NCBI GenBank assembly: GCA_002919305.1
Contig: PKFB01000080.1
Span: forward strand, 124,001-188,000
Direction of reading: 5' to 3'
Origin: Actinomycetales bacterium
GTDB lineage: Bacteria > Actinomycetota > Actinomycetes > Mycobacteriales > Micromonosporaceae
Length of the DNA: 64,000 nt
Below, in pieces: positions 18,025 to 27,695 of this stretch; the stretch's first letter is position 1, and each line of letters begins with the position of its first letter. The notes beneath the pieces are model-generated. The model ran no database searches, was not told the DNA's origin, and was given only the letters and a program-made list of their open reading frames with translations. Made by a program: the position numbers and the translations under genes.

Positions 18025-19203
18025 GTGACTCTGCCCCCACTAGTAGCCCCCGCACCCGAATTGACCGTTGACGAGATTCGGCGGTACTCAAGGCACCTGA
18101 TCATCCCCGATGTGGGTGTTGAGGGGCAAAAACGGCTCAAGAACGCCAAGGTGCTCTGTGTGGGCGCTGGCGGACTGGGCTCCCCGGCCTTGATGTACCT
18201 GGCCGCGGCCGGTGTGGGGACGCTCGGCGTGATCGACTTCGATGTGGTCGATGAATCCAACCTGCAGCGTCAGGTGATCCACGGTCAGGACGACATCGGT
18301 CGTCCCAAGGTCGAGTCGGCCCGCGACGCCGTTGCTCGGATCAACCCGTACGTGAACTTCCGCGTCCACAACACCAGCCTGACGCGGGACAACGTGATGG
18401 AGATCTTCGCCGACTACGACCTGATCGTGGACGGCACCGACAACTTCGCCACCCGTTACATGGTCAATGACGCCTGCGTCCTGCTGGGCAAGCCCTACGT
18501 GTGGGGTTCGATCTACCGCTTTGACGGGCAGGCGAGTGTCTTCTGGGCCGAGCACGGTCCGTGCTACCGCTGCCTGTACCCGGAGCCGCCACCGCCCGGC
18601 ATGGTTCCCTCCTGCGCCGAGGGTGGCGTTCTGGGGGTGCTGTGCGCCTCCATCGGCTCTATCCAGGTCACCGAGGCGATCAAGCTCATCACCGGGATCG
18701 GGGAACCGCTGGTGGGGCGGGTGATGATCTACGACGCCTTGGAGATGACCTACCGTTCGATCAAGGTGCGTAAGGATCCCGCCTGCCCGTTGTGCGGTGA
18801 GAACCCAACCATCACTGAGCTGATCGACTACGAAGAGTTCTGCGGTGTGATCTCTGACGAGGCCGCCGAGGCAGCCCGGGACTCCACGATCACCGCCACC
18901 GAGTTGAAGGAGTGGATGGACACCGGCAAGGACTTCCTGCTGGTGGACGTGCGGGAGCCCGCCGAGTACGAGATCGTGCGGATCCCTGGTTCGGTGCTCA
19001 TCCCCAAGGGGGAGATCCTCTCGGGCGAGGCGCTGTCGCGACTGCCGCAGGACCGGCAGATCGTCCTGCACTGCAAGTCCGGTGCCCGCTCCGCCGAGGC
19101 ACTTGCCGCGCTGAAGGCGGCCGGGTTCCGCGACGCCGTCCATGTGCAGGGCGGTGTGCTGGCCTGGGTCAACCAGGTCGACCCAAGTCTGCCCACCTAC
19201 TGA
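18025..19203 (+). CDS. moeZ: Adenylyltransferase/sulfurtransferase MoeZ
   Basis: A 392-aa ThiF/MoeB-rhodanese fusion. The N-terminal domain has the ATP loop VGAGGLGSPALMYL, Cys pairs for structural zinc (CYRCL and CPLCGE) and the SCAEGGVLG loop. The C-terminal rhodanese domain has LVDVREPAEYE and the active Cys in HCKSGARSAE. In mycobacteria MoeZ adenylates and thiolates the C-termini of sulfur carriers such as MoaD2 and CysO for molybdopterin and cysteine synthesis. The molybdenum hydroxylase genes at 21.5-24.1 kb would need the cofactor. GTG start. Confidence 0.95.
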   Translation: MTLPPLVAPAPELTVDEIRRYSRHLIIPDVGVEGQKRLKNAKVLCVGAGGLGSPALMYLAAAGVGTLGVIDFDVVDESNLQRQVIHGQDDIGRPKVESARDAVARINPYVNFRVHNTSLTRDNVMEIFADYDLIVDGTDNFATRYMVNDACVLLGKPYVWGSIYRFDGQASVFWAEHGPCYRCLYPEPPPPGMVPSCAEGGVLGVLCASIGSIQVTEAIKLITGIGEPLVGRVMIYDALEMTYRSIKVRKDPACPLCGENPTITELIDYEEFCGVISDEAAEAARDSTITATELKEWMDTGKDFLLVDVREPAEYEIVRIPGSVLIPKGEILSGEALSRLPQDRQIVLHCKSGARSAEALAALKAAGFRDAVHVQGGVLAWVNQVDPSLPTY

Positions 19204-19241
19204 TCAGACTGTTTGACTGATCAGACTGTCTGATCGGACTG
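19201..19241 (+). repeat. Short tandem repeat at the end of moeZ
   Basis: TGATCAGACTGT occurs at 19201-19212 and again at 19218-19229, with a partial third copy (TGATCGGACTG) at 19231-19241. The first copy begins at the moeZ stop codon. Confidence 0.8.
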
Positions 19242-19277
19242 CGCAGTCGGGGTTCTGACCGGTTCCGCTGAGCTGTA

Positions 19278-19309
19278 CGCCGGAGGTCACGTGTCCGTGG
19301 CCTCCGGCG
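19278..19309 (+). terminator. Terminator after moeZ
   Basis: Stem of 13 bp: 19278-19290 with 19297-19309 (one wobble pair), loop of 6 nt, followed by GTTGTGTTC. Confidence 0.7.
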
Positions 19310-19344
19310 GTTGTGTTCAGGGGCCGGCTTTTTAAGGTGCTGGC

Positions 19345-19656
19345 GTGCCGAACGAGGAATACATCGAGGCGGTACTCACGCTCGTGGAGCGGATTCCTCC
19401 TGGGCGGGTGATGTCATACGGCGCCGTGGCCGAGTGGGTACGGGAGCGGTGTGGCCGTGGCTCGGCTCGCACCGTCGGGAACGTGATGGCTCGCTACGGT
19501 GGGGGCGTGCCCTGGCACCGGGTGGTGGCGGCCAATGGCCGACTCCAACCCGGCCTTGAGGAACGGGCACGGCGGCTCCTGACCGCCGAAGGCGTCCCCT
19601 TCCGGGGCGAGCGGGTCGATATGGCGCGTGCCCAATGGTGGCCCGAGGAGCCGTGA
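19345..19656 (+). CDS. Alkyltransferase-like protein (MGMT family, no acceptor Cys)
   Basis: A 103-aa protein with only the DNA-binding domain of O6-alkylguanine alkyltransferases. The helix-turn-helix segment GRVMSYGAVAEWV and ARTVGNVMARYG are present, but the active-site PCHR is PWHR here, so Trp replaces the methyl-accepting Cys. This is the hallmark of ATL proteins, which flag alkylated guanine for nucleotide excision repair instead of removing the alkyl group. GTG start. It lies behind the moeZ terminator and converges with the next gene. Confidence 0.88.
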   Translation: MPNEEYIEAVLTLVERIPPGRVMSYGAVAEWVRERCGRGSARTVGNVMARYGGGVPWHRVVAANGRLQPGLEERARRLLTAEGVPFRGERVDMARAQWWPEEP

Positions 19657-19670
19657 CCGGGCGTGCAGCG

Positions 19671-21110
19671 TCACAGCACCAGGCCCACACCACCGCGTCG
19701 AGGATCCCCCGCTGCGCCGCCTTGGCCTACGGCGCTGGCGCCACCGAAGTAGTGGTCGAATTCGCGCCAGCGGTGGACCTTGTACCCGGCGTTTTCTAAA
19801 ACGGCCAGCTGTTCCGGTGGGACGCCGGGCTCGGCGTGGACGGTTCGGCCGACCACGTGAAAGCGCGGGCGCGCGACGGCGTCATACGGGTTGAGCCCGT
19901 CGACAAACACGCCGATGAGGGTGTGTACCAACGCGGTCCTGATGCGGGAAGCGCCGGCGGCCCCAGCCGCCAGTAGCAGACTTCCGGGTTGCGGTCCGGA
20001 TGTCACCACCAGGGGGCACATCATGCTCGACATGCGCATGCCGGGCCGAATCTCGGAGCTGATCAGCTCCCCCTCGCCGAGCATGGAGTTCAGGTGAATA
20101 CCCAGGCCGGGGACCCACACTCCGGCGCCCAGACCGAGGGTGGTGGTAACGACGCAGGCGTTACCCTCGGGGTCCACCACCGCGGTGTTGGTGGTGTCGC
20201 CGAGGCGATGCGCGGCGTAAGAACGAAGCGCGTCGGCCACGATGACGGCGCGGTCCCGGGGAGAGTGAGAGGCGAGATCTGAGATCGCCTGCAGAGTGTC
20301 GATCGTTCGATTGAGATCGGTCCGCCCGTATACCCAGGTTCCGGCGAAGTGTGCCCGCGTCACCGGCGGCTCCAGCACACGGTAGGCGGCCAGGTCCGTC
20401 ACACTGAGCGCGCCGCCGCCCGCGTCAACCGTCTCAGCGATCCGTTGGCCGATCGTCCCGGTGTAGAAAACGTCGGGGCCTTCCTCCGCGAGTAAAGCCA
20501 AGGCCCGGTCCAGACCGGGGTGGTGAACCAGTTCTCCACCGCTGAGCAGCTGACCTTGGGGAGCGTAGATCGCGGCTCCCTCTCCGTAGGTCATGGCGGG
20601 GGCCAGATAGGTCAATGCCCGCGCGTGTTCGGCGAGCATGATCACCCCGGTGCGTGCGACGTCAACGGCGGGGCTCACCACCGTGTGCCAGGGCAGACGT
20701 CCCCAGCGGGCGTGGATCTCTCCGAGGCCGGCGGGTACGCCCGGTACGGCGGCGCTGGGTGCGCCAATGGCGTACTGTAACGGGATATCGCCGAACTTGA
20801 CCGCGACCGGTGTCATGGCCGCGGGGGCGCGGCCGTCCAAGCCTGGAACCGCGACGAAGAAGTCCAGGCAGGTCACGGTCCCACTCGCCGCCTCGTAGTA
20901 GGTGGCGAATCCGCCACCTGCGATCCCGGTCATGATGCTCTCGGCGACACAGCTGGCGAGGACAGCCGCCACCGCCGCGTCGGCCGCCGAGCCGCCCTTT
21001 GTGAGAATCCGCAGTCCTACTTCGGCGGTCACCGGGTGTCCAGCGGCGATGCCGGCGGGGAGGTCTACCACGTCGCGGGACGGGCCGGTGACCGTCACAG
21101 TCCATGTCAC
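19671..21110 (-). CDS. Gamma-glutamyltransferase family protein
   Basis: Ntn-hydrolase of 479 aa. AGHPVTAEVGLRILTKGGSAADAAVA opens the family fold, and TTNTAVVDPEGNA near residue 305 has the Thr at which the precursor normally cleaves itself. GAAGASRIRTALV matches the substrate pocket region. It is shorter than the usual 550-600 aa and has no signal peptide, unlike secreted enzymes, so it may be a cytoplasmic paralogue or acylase-like member acting on another gamma-glutamyl compound. GTG start without a clear ribosome binding site; a leaderless transcript is possible. Confidence 0.82.
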   Translation of the reverse strand: MTWTVTVTGPSRDVVDLPAGIAAGHPVTAEVGLRILTKGGSAADAAVAAVLASCVAESIMTGIAGGGFATYYEAASGTVTCLDFFVAVPGLDGRAPAAMTPVAVKFGDIPLQYAIGAPSAAVPGVPAGLGEIHARWGRLPWHTVVSPAVDVARTGVIMLAEHARALTYLAPAMTYGEGAAIYAPQGQLLSGGELVHHPGLDRALALLAEEGPDVFYTGTIGQRIAETVDAGGGALSVTDLAAYRVLEPPVTRAHFAGTWVYGRTDLNRTIDTLQAISDLASHSPRDRAVIVADALRSYAAHRLGDTTNTAVVDPEGNACVVTTTLGLGAGVWVPGLGIHLNSMLGEGELISSEIRPGMRMSSMMCPLVVTSGPQPGSLLLAAGAAGASRIRTALVHTLIGVFVDGLNPYDAVARPRFHVVGRTVHAEPGVPPEQLAVLENAGYKVHRWREFDHYFGGASAVGQGGAAGDPRRGGVGLVL

Positions 21111-21479
21111 GGGGCGCAGCGTACGTCTTCTTTGCGGTGTGTAGGGACAGTCGTGTAAGGCACGATAACCCGGATTTTAGAGAGAACGACGGATAGATCG
21201 GATAGACCTGGAAGACGAGGGTGCGACGGGGAGTGCGGCCGCGGTCCCGGCCGGGGTGTCGCCGGGGTGTCGTCGCGTCGGTGTTGAGCCTGTGGTCTTG
21301 GTGTCCGGCGGGCTCAGTATGTGTACGAAATCCGCATAAAGCCATGAATGGCCTCATCGAGGCTGTAGGGATTATGCCCGGTTATCAACATCACTGGCGT
21401 TGGTAATCAAGAAAATTCTGGAACAGTTGACTTCTAGCGTTCTTAACCGGTTTTTCATATCCTTGTCCATATTCTGGGA
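21111..21479. other. Intergenic region before the molybdenum hydroxylase genes
   Basis: About 370 bp between divergent genes. The right half (21340-21480) is clearly richer in A and T than its surroundings and contains TTGACT at 21427-21432 and TATTCT at 21470-21475. No small ORF with a ribosome binding site is seen. Confidence 0.4.
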
Positions 21480-21998
21480 ATGAGTCGTCCTGCCGCTGGC
21501 GTGGTAGCCGCGGTTGAGGATGAGGAGTTGATGAGGGTGCAAATCCGAGTAAATCGTCGCCTGGTCGAGGTGTCGGCACCAGATGACACCCCGCTGTTAT
21601 GGGTGCTGCGGGATCATCTCGGGCTGACAGGACCGAAATACGGATGCGGCATCGGAGCATGTGGCGCCTGTACCAGCCTCCGAGCCGGGCAACCCATCCG
21701 AACCTGTGTGGTGTCGCTCGCCGAGGTCGGTGACGCGGAGATCACCACGATCGAAGGGCTCTCAGACAACGGCGATCATCCTGTGCAGCAGGCCTGGAAG
21801 GAGCTGGATGTTCCCCAGTGCGGTTACTGCCAGGCCGGCCAAATCATGACCACGGTGGCGCTGCTGGCCCGCAATCCCCATCCCACAGACGAGGACATCG
21901 ATGAGGCGCTATCGGGTCAGGTGTGTCGCTGCGGCACCTATCAGCGAATCCGGGCGGCCGTGCACCGCGCTGCTGAACTAGCGGAGGAGGAGCGGTGA
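21480..21998 (+). CDS. [2Fe-2S] subunit of a molybdenum hydroxylase (IorA/CoxS type)
   Basis: A 172-aa two-cluster ferredoxin subunit of the xanthine oxidase superfamily. The plant-type cluster is held by [11 protein letters not shown] plus a Cys in RTCVVSL, and the second cluster by QCGYCQAG and [10 protein letters not shown]. It passes electrons out of the molybdenum subunit encoded next. The ATG at 21480 gives the longest protein. The ATG at 21531 ([10 protein letters not shown]) follows GAGGAG closely and may be the true start, because a TATTCT element ends only 4 nt before the first ATG. Overlaps the next gene by 4 bp. Confidence 0.9.
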   Translation: MSRPAAGVVAAVEDEELMRVQIRVNRRLVEVSAPDDTPLLWVLRDHLGLTGPKYGCGIGACGACTSLRAGQPIRTCVVSLAEVGDAEITTIEGLSDNGDHPVQQAWKELDVPQCGYCQAGQIMTTVALLARNPHPTDEDIDEALSGQVCRCGTYQRIRAAVHRAAELAEEER

Positions 21999-24061
21999 CG
22001 ATCACCATGAGTCGCCGCGCCGTACTCGGCGCGGCCGGAGGAGCGCTGGTCCTCACGGTGAGCGTGGCGGATGAGGCGATGTCCATGTCGGAGCGGCAGG
22101 CGTCTTTTACTCCCAATGTTTACATTGAACTGTTGCCGGACGGCGTCACTCAGCTCACCGTGCCACGTACCGAAATAGGCCAGGGGGTGCGGACATCCCT
22201 GGCGATGCTGCTGGCTGAGGAGCTGGCGGTGCCGTTCTCCACCGTGCGGGTGCGAATCGCAGACCTGGACGTCCGGTACGGCTCCCAGATGACCGCCGGG
22301 TCACTGAGCGTCCGGAGCCTGTTCGACCCGCTGCGTCGGGCCGGGGCCACCGCGCGGGCGGTGCTGATCGCGGCTGCGGCGCGGCGGTGGGGGGTGTCTC
22401 CGGACTCCTGTTACGCGGTCGACGGCCAGGTGCGTCACCCGCAACGGGGCTCCCTGCCCTACCAGAGCTTGCTCGCCGAGGCGGCGACAATCGACCCGTC
22501 GACGGTGCCCGTGAGGCTGTTGCCTCGCGAACAGTGGCGGATCCTCGGGCGGCCGCAGCGCCGGGTTGACACCCATGACGTGGTCACCGGCGCGCTGCGG
22601 TACGGCATGGACCTGCAGATCCCGGGCACTCTTGTCGCCGTGGTGGCCCGACCACCCACCTTGGACGCCACCGTGGCCTCGGTGGATGACCGGGCGGCCC
22701 GTGCGGTTCCGGGGGTACGGAACGTCGTGACTATCCCCTCCGGGGTGGCGGTGATCGCCACCGACACCGCGACCGCGTTACGCGCGCGCGACCTGTTGAC
22801 CATCACCTGGAACCAACCCCGGCTCAACGCCGACAGCCGGACCTGGCGCCAGGAGCTGATGGCGGCGGCTCCCGAACCCACACAGATTCCCAGCGGCGGT
22901 GAGGTTTTCCGGGCCACCTACCAGATGCCGATGTTGGCCTGCTCCCCCATGGAGCCGAGTAACGCCACCGCGCACGTTCGGCCTGACGGGACGGTGGAGA
23001 TCTGGACAGGGTCACAGAATCCCGCCGATGCCCGAGACCGGGCCGTTGCGACCACCGGCCGACCTTCGTCACGGATCACCGTGCACGTCATGCCGACCGG
23101 CGGTGGATTCGGCGGCAAGCTCTTTGACAGAGCGGCCGAGGAGGCCGTCCGGCTGTCAGCGGTCACCGGCACCCCGGTGCGAGTGATGTGGACCCGTCAG
23201 GACGAGACGCGTCACTGTCTGGCGCGGCCCGCCTCCGCTCACACCATGGTGGCCGTTCTCGACGGCTCCGGTACCCCGATCTGGCGGCACCATGGAGTGG
23301 CCACCTGGCCGCTGACGGTTATGCCGTTCCTCAACGAGCAGTTCATCCTCCAGGACGGCAACCATTTCCCCTACAGCGTCCCCGGTAACGTACGGCTGGC
23401 GCTCTGTCCCGCGCCGTTACCCACCGGGTTCTTCAGGTCTGTCTACAGTGGGCAGTTTGTGCCGGCAGAGGAGTTGTTCCTCACCGCGGTGGCCCACCGG
23501 CGTGGACGGGATCCGCTGCAGCTACGCCTGGACCTGCTTCGGAATTCTGAGCAGGCGAGGCTCCGGCGCTGTATCGAGGAGGTGGCCGAGGCCGCGGTAT
23601 GGCGAAACGTGGTCGGGACCGGTCGGGGCATGGGGATTGGCTGTATGGACAACTATGGTTCGCGGATCGCCGTGATCGCCGACGTTAGCGTTTCGCCGAC
23701 GGACGGGCTGCGTGTCCACCGGTTGTTCGTAGCGGTCGATGTCGGCGTCGTCGTCAACCCGCTGGGGGTGGAGGCTCAGGTGCAGGGAGCCGCCGTGGAC
23801 GCGATCTCCATCGCCGCCGGGGCACAGCTGACGGTACGCCAGGGCGCGATCGAGCAGAGTAGCTTCCGGGACTACCCCTGGCTGCGGATGGACCGGATGC
23901 CCGAGATCCAGGTGACCATTGTGGAGCCAGGGGAGTCGACCCCGGTGGGTGGTGTCGGCGAGCTGGCGCTACCGGCCACATTGGCCGCGGTGGGCGGCGC
24001 GGTCCATGCCGCTACCGGAGTCGCCCCCACCGGTATCCCATATCTCAACCGCCGCGACTGA
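21995..24061 (+). CDS. Molybdopterin subunit of a xanthine dehydrogenase-family enzyme (IorB-like)
   Basis: A 688-aa molybdenum-cytosine-dinucleotide subunit. The N terminus carries SRRAVLGAAGGALVLTVSVA, an arginine pair plus hydrophobic stretch like a twin-arginine signal. Later, PTGGGFGGKLFDRAAEEA binds the cofactor, and GGVGELALPATLAA near the C terminus has the Glu that acts as catalytic base in the family. The two-gene form without an FAD subunit, with a Tat-like leader, is typical of isoquinoline 1-oxidoreductase and related membrane-linked aldehyde or heterocycle dehydrogenases. The true substrate is unknown. GTG start coupled to the upstream gene. Confidence 0.88.
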   Translation: MTITMSRRAVLGAAGGALVLTVSVADEAMSMSERQASFTPNVYIELLPDGVTQLTVPRTEIGQGVRTSLAMLLAEELAVPFSTVRVRIADLDVRYGSQMTAGSLSVRSLFDPLRRAGATARAVLIAAAARRWGVSPDSCYAVDGQVRHPQRGSLPYQSLLAEAATIDPSTVPVRLLPREQWRILGRPQRRVDTHDVVTGALRYGMDLQIPGTLVAVVARPPTLDATVASVDDRAARAVPGVRNVVTIPSGVAVIATDTATALRARDLLTITWNQPRLNADSRTWRQELMAAAPEPTQIPSGGEVFRATYQMPMLACSPMEPSNATAHVRPDGTVEIWTGSQNPADARDRAVATTGRPSSRITVHVMPTGGGFGGKLFDRAAEEAVRLSAVTGTPVRVMWTRQDETRHCLARPASAHTMVAVLDGSGTPIWRHHGVATWPLTVMPFLNEQFILQDGNHFPYSVPGNVRLALCPAPLPTGFFRSVYSGQFVPAEELFLTAVAHRRGRDPLQLRLDLLRNSEQARLRRCIEEVAEAAVWRNVVGTGRGMGIGCMDNYGSRIAVIADVSVSPTDGLRVHRLFVAVDVGVVVNPLGVEAQVQGAAVDAISIAAGAQLTVRQGAIEQSSFRDYPWLRMDRMPEIQVTIVEPGESTPVGGVGELALPATLAAVGGAVHAATGVAPTGIPYLNRRD

Positions 24062-24218
24062 TCCCCTCATCGCCCGCGCGCTTTCCTTAAGGCAAGCGTC
24101 GGCGCCGCGGGCGTTTCCAGGGAGTGATTCCGCACGGGCGTACACGATAAGGACGATAAAGAGAGGGAGGACAAGGTCAGGTCGGTGAGTCGACGTCGCC
24201 ATCGCGGCCGGCCGTGAT

Positions 24219-27200
24219 GTGATGACGGACGTGAATCCAGAGTCGACCGCACCAGGGGGAGGGGAGGACGCCCCAGGATCGGTCCTATCTGGATATCAAG
24301 GGGCCGCCGGATATCACCGGCATGGTGGATATCACCGCGCCGCCGAAACGGCCTCACGCCAAGGAGCTGGTGACGGCGGGGGTATGACGGCCCTGCGGGC
24401 GGGGCACCCCGCGACCCCACGCAGCCCGGAAACGGCCGGAGCGGACACGGTGGACGGAGCAAACCGCGTGGGACACCGTCCAGAGCCACGGCGGCGGCCC
24501 GGCCCTGACTATCAACTGGTGCGACGCCCGGTCGCTTGTCCCACCCTTCACCTCGATCCCGAGCAACGCGCGGTGGTGGCGCACACCGACGGTCCACTGT
24601 TGGTCCTCGGTGGACCAGGGACGGGAAAGACCACCACCTTGGTGGAGGCGGTCACGGCCCGGATCGAGGAGGGGGTGGACCCCGATCGGGTTCTCGTGCT
24701 CACCTTTGACCGGCGCGGCGCCAATCAGCTGCGGACCCGCATCGCTGCGCGGATCGGGCGTACCATCGCCGAACCTGCTGTCCGGACATTCCACGCCTAC
24801 GCCTTTGGGGTCCTGCGCCGCCTGGCCAGCCGGCGGGATGATCTGGCGCCACGCCTGCTGAGCGGACCTGAGCAGGACATGGTGATCCGCGAGCTGATCG
24901 CCGGTGGTGACCCCAACTCCTGGCCCCACGAGCTGCGTCCGGCCCTGCGAGCCCGAGGCTTCGCCGCTGAGCTGCGTGATCTGATGATGCGTGCGGCTGA
25001 GCGCGGGGTGTGGCCGGCCCAGCTCGCCGAGTGGGGGCGCCTGCTGAGGCGGGAGGACTGGGTCGCCGCCGCCCGGTTCGCCGTGGAGTACACCGATGTG
25101 CTCGCGCTGCGGGACGCCACCGCCACTGGAACCGTGGCCTACGACCCGGCGGAGCTGCTGCGGGTCGCCACGGTCAGCCTGACCGCCGATCCTGAAGCAC
25201 TCGCCTTAGAGCAGGAGCACGCCCGCTACGTCTACGTCGACGAGTTCCACGACACCGACCCGGCGCAGTGGGAGCTGCTGGAGCTGGTGGCCGGGGGCGG
25301 CCGGCACCTGGTGGTCTTCGGTGATCCCGACTCCGCCATCTTCACTTTCCGGGGTGCTGAACCCAGCGGTGTCTACGACTTCCCACACCGGTTCCGGACG
25401 GTGCGGGGGGAGATGGCTCCCAGTGTGGTGTTGCCCACCCGCTGGCGCTCCTCCCATGAGGTGATCGTCGCGACCGGGCGGGTCGCTGCCCGGTTACGCG
25501 GCCCGGCTCGGCAGCGTCACGCCCGTCCGGCCCCCGATGCCCCCGCCGGTCACGTCGAGATTCAGCTTTTCCGGTCGGTCACCCAGGAGGCCGCGTACCT
25601 GGCCCATCGCCTGCGAGCCGCGCACCTGCTGGAAGGTGTGCCCTGGTCCCGGATGGCGGTCCTGCTGCGCTCCACCGTGCGGGCGCTCGGCCCGATCCAG
25701 CGAGCGCTTCAACAGGCCGGGGTGCCGGTGGAGATCGGCGCCGAGGACCTACCGCTGTCCGCACAACCGGCGGTCCGGCCACTGCTGACCCTGCTGCGGT
25801 GCGCCCTGCAGCCACAGACGCTGGATGAGGAGAAGACGGTCGCGCTGCTGCACTCCCCCCTGGGGGGAGCCGATCCGTTTGCCGAACGTCGGCTTCGGCA
25901 AGGGCTACGGGCCATCGCATTACGCGCCGGGGATCGCAGACCCTCGGGCGTCCTGCTTACCGAGGCCCTGCTGGACCCCACGGAACTAGCGGCCATCGAC
26001 AACCGGTGGGCCGAACCCCTGCGTCGCGTCGCCACGCTGTTGAAGCTGGCCCGGGACACCGCTGCCCGCCCCGGCGCCACGGTGGAGGACGTGTTGTGGG
26101 AGGTGTGGCAGGCCAGCGGCCTGCAGGAGGCCTGGACAGCCGAGAGTGCCGCCGGTGGGCCACGCGGCGCGGCGGCCGATCGCGACCTGGACGCGGTAAT
26201 GGCGTTGTTCGACGCGGCGGCCCGTTTCGCGACCCGGCTCCCCGGCGCCGGCCCAGAGGTCTTTTTGGACTATGTGGAGGGGCAGCAGATCCCCGCTGAT
26301 TCGCTCGCCCCCACCGCCCAGCTCGGCGAGGCGGTCCGCATCATGACGGCCCACTCCGCCAAAGGGCAGGAATGGGATCTGGTCGCGATCGCCGGTGTTC
26401 AAGAAGGCGTCTGGCCCGATTTGAGGCTGCGCGGCAGCCTGCTTGGTTCAGAACTGCTCGTTGATTACGCCGCCGGGCGCACCGCGGGCGACGCTGATGA
26501 TCCCTACGGTGTGGTGGACCGGGTGTCCGCCCAATTGGATGAGGAACGCCGGCTGTTCTACATGGCCGCCAGCCGGGCCCGTCACACCCTTGTGGTCACT
26601 GCGGTCGCCTCGGGCGACGGTGAGGAGCAGCCCAGCCGGTTCCTTGACGAGCTGGCGGCACCGACCGACCCTGACCAGGCGCCCACTATGCGGCCGCCCG
26701 CGCAGCTGCCCCGCGCCCTCACGCTTCCGGCGTTGGTGGCGGAGTTGCGTACCGTCGTCACCGACAGCACCGCCTCGCCCAGCAGGCGCCGGGTGGCCGC
26801 GGCTCAGCTGGCCCGACTCGCCGCCGCTGGGGTGCCCGGTGCCCATCCGGACGATTGGTGGGGGATGCGGCCGTTGTCGGATAACCGGCCGCTGGCCGGC
26901 CCTGGGGAACGGGTGGAGGTCTCCCCATCGGTGGTGGAGCAGGTGCACCGGTGTGGACTGCGCTGGCTCCTGGAGCGACACGGCGGCTCCCGCCCTCCGG
27001 GGGCAGACCAGACCGTGGGCAATCTGGTCCACGCCGCCGCCGCGGCGATCAGCCGCCCCGGCCAGCCCGCCGATACCCAGGCGCTCTACCGTTACCTGGA
27101 TGAACACTGGGGCGTGGTGGAGGTCGCCGCGCGCTGGGAAGCTGGGCGGAAACGGAGTCAAGCCGAGGAGATGGTCAAACGGCTGACCAGTTGGCTCGCG

Positions 27201-27695
27201 GCCAACCCGCGTCGTTTGATCGCCGCCGAACAAGGCTTCCGGGCCCGGCTGACCGACTCCGATCCGGTAATTGAGATCACCGGAAAGGCAGACCGGATCG
27301 AGCTGGACGGCGCCGGCCGTCTGGTGGTTATCGACTTCAAGACCGGCAAAAGCATCCCTACCGACGAAGAGGTCGCCCGCCACGCACAGCTGGGGACCTA
27401 CCAGTTGGCGATCGCCTACGGCGGCCTGGAGGATCTGCCCGGTGTACCGCCGTCGGCGCCCCCGGGCGGCGCCATCCTGGTCCAGTTGGGCAAGAACCGC
27501 AAGGACGGCCCGGAACAGCACCAGCCCGCACTGGCCGACAGCGATGACCCGGACTGGGCGGAGCGGATGGTACGCGGAGCGGCCGCGGCGATGGCGGCGG
27601 GTAGCTTCAACGCGGTGGTCAACCCGGGCTGCGCCACATGCGCGGTCCGCACCTCATGCCCGGTCAACGAGCAGGGCCGGCAGGTTACGCAATGA
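24219..27695 (+). CDS. adnA: AdnA, helicase-nuclease subunit
   Basis: First subunit of the AdnAB double-strand-break resection machine of actinobacteria. About 1158 aa: a low-complexity N terminus (about 100 residues with GYQG and GYHR repeats), a UvrD-type motor with Walker A GGPGTGKT and DEFHD, then a RecB-type nuclease with VIDFKTGK near residue 1037 and an iron-sulfur type Cys set ending CATCAVRTSCP. The nuclease with Cys cluster marks AdnA rather than AdnB. Gene order adnA-adnB matches mycobacteria. The start is uncertain: GTG 24219 and ATG 24222 are adjacent, and later starts would remove part of the repetitive N terminus. Confidence 0.9.
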   Translation: MMTDVNPESTAPGGGEDAPGSVLSGYQGAAGYHRHGGYHRAAETASRQGAGDGGGMTALRAGHPATPRSPETAGADTVDGANRVGHRPEPRRRPGPDYQLVRRPVACPTLHLDPEQRAVVAHTDGPLLVLGGPGTGKTTTLVEAVTARIEEGVDPDRVLVLTFDRRGANQLRTRIAARIGRTIAEPAVRTFHAYAFGVLRRLASRRDDLAPRLLSGPEQDMVIRELIAGGDPNSWPHELRPALRARGFAAELRDLMMRAAERGVWPAQLAEWGRLLRREDWVAAARFAVEYTDVLALRDATATGTVAYDPAELLRVATVSLTADPEALALEQEHARYVYVDEFHDTDPAQWELLELVAGGGRHLVVFGDPDSAIFTFRGAEPSGVYDFPHRFRTVRGEMAPSVVLPTRWRSSHEVIVATGRVAARLRGPARQRHARPAPDAPAGHVEIQLFRSVTQEAAYLAHRLRAAHLLEGVPWSRMAVLLRSTVRALGPIQRALQQAGVPVEIGAEDLPLSAQPAVRPLLTLLRCALQPQTLDEEKTVALLHSPLGGADPFAERRLRQGLRAIALRAGDRRPSGVLLTEALLDPTELAAIDNRWAEPLRRVATLLKLARDTAARPGATVEDVLWEVWQASGLQEAWTAESAAGGPRGAAADRDLDAVMALFDAAARFATRLPGAGPEVFLDYVEGQQIPADSLAPTAQLGEAVRIMTAHSAKGQEWDLVAIAGVQEGVWPDLRLRGSLLGSELLVDYAAGRTAGDADDPYGVVDRVSAQLDEERRLFYMAASRARHTLVVTAVASGDGEEQPSRFLDELAAPTDPDQAPTMRPPAQLPRALTLPALVAELRTVVTDSTASPSRRRVAAAQLARLAAAGVPGAHPDDWWGMRPLSDNRPLAGPGERVEVSPSVVEQVHRCGLRWLLERHGGSRPPGADQTVGNLVHAAAAAISRPGQPADTQALYRYLDEHWGVVEVAARWEAGRKRSQAEEMVKRLTSWLAANPRRLIAAEQGFRARLTDSDPVIEITGKADRIELDGAGRLVVIDFKTGKSIPTDEEVARHAQLGTYQLAIAYGGLEDLPGVPPSAPPGGAILVQLGKNRKDGPEQHQPALADSDDPDWAERMVRGAAAAMAAGSFNAVVNPGCATCAVRTSCPVNEQGRQVTQ

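Noticed and set aside
19201-19241. TGATCAGACTGT repeats as a CRISPR or att site
   Set aside because: Only two and a half copies with no spacer structure; likely local slippage.
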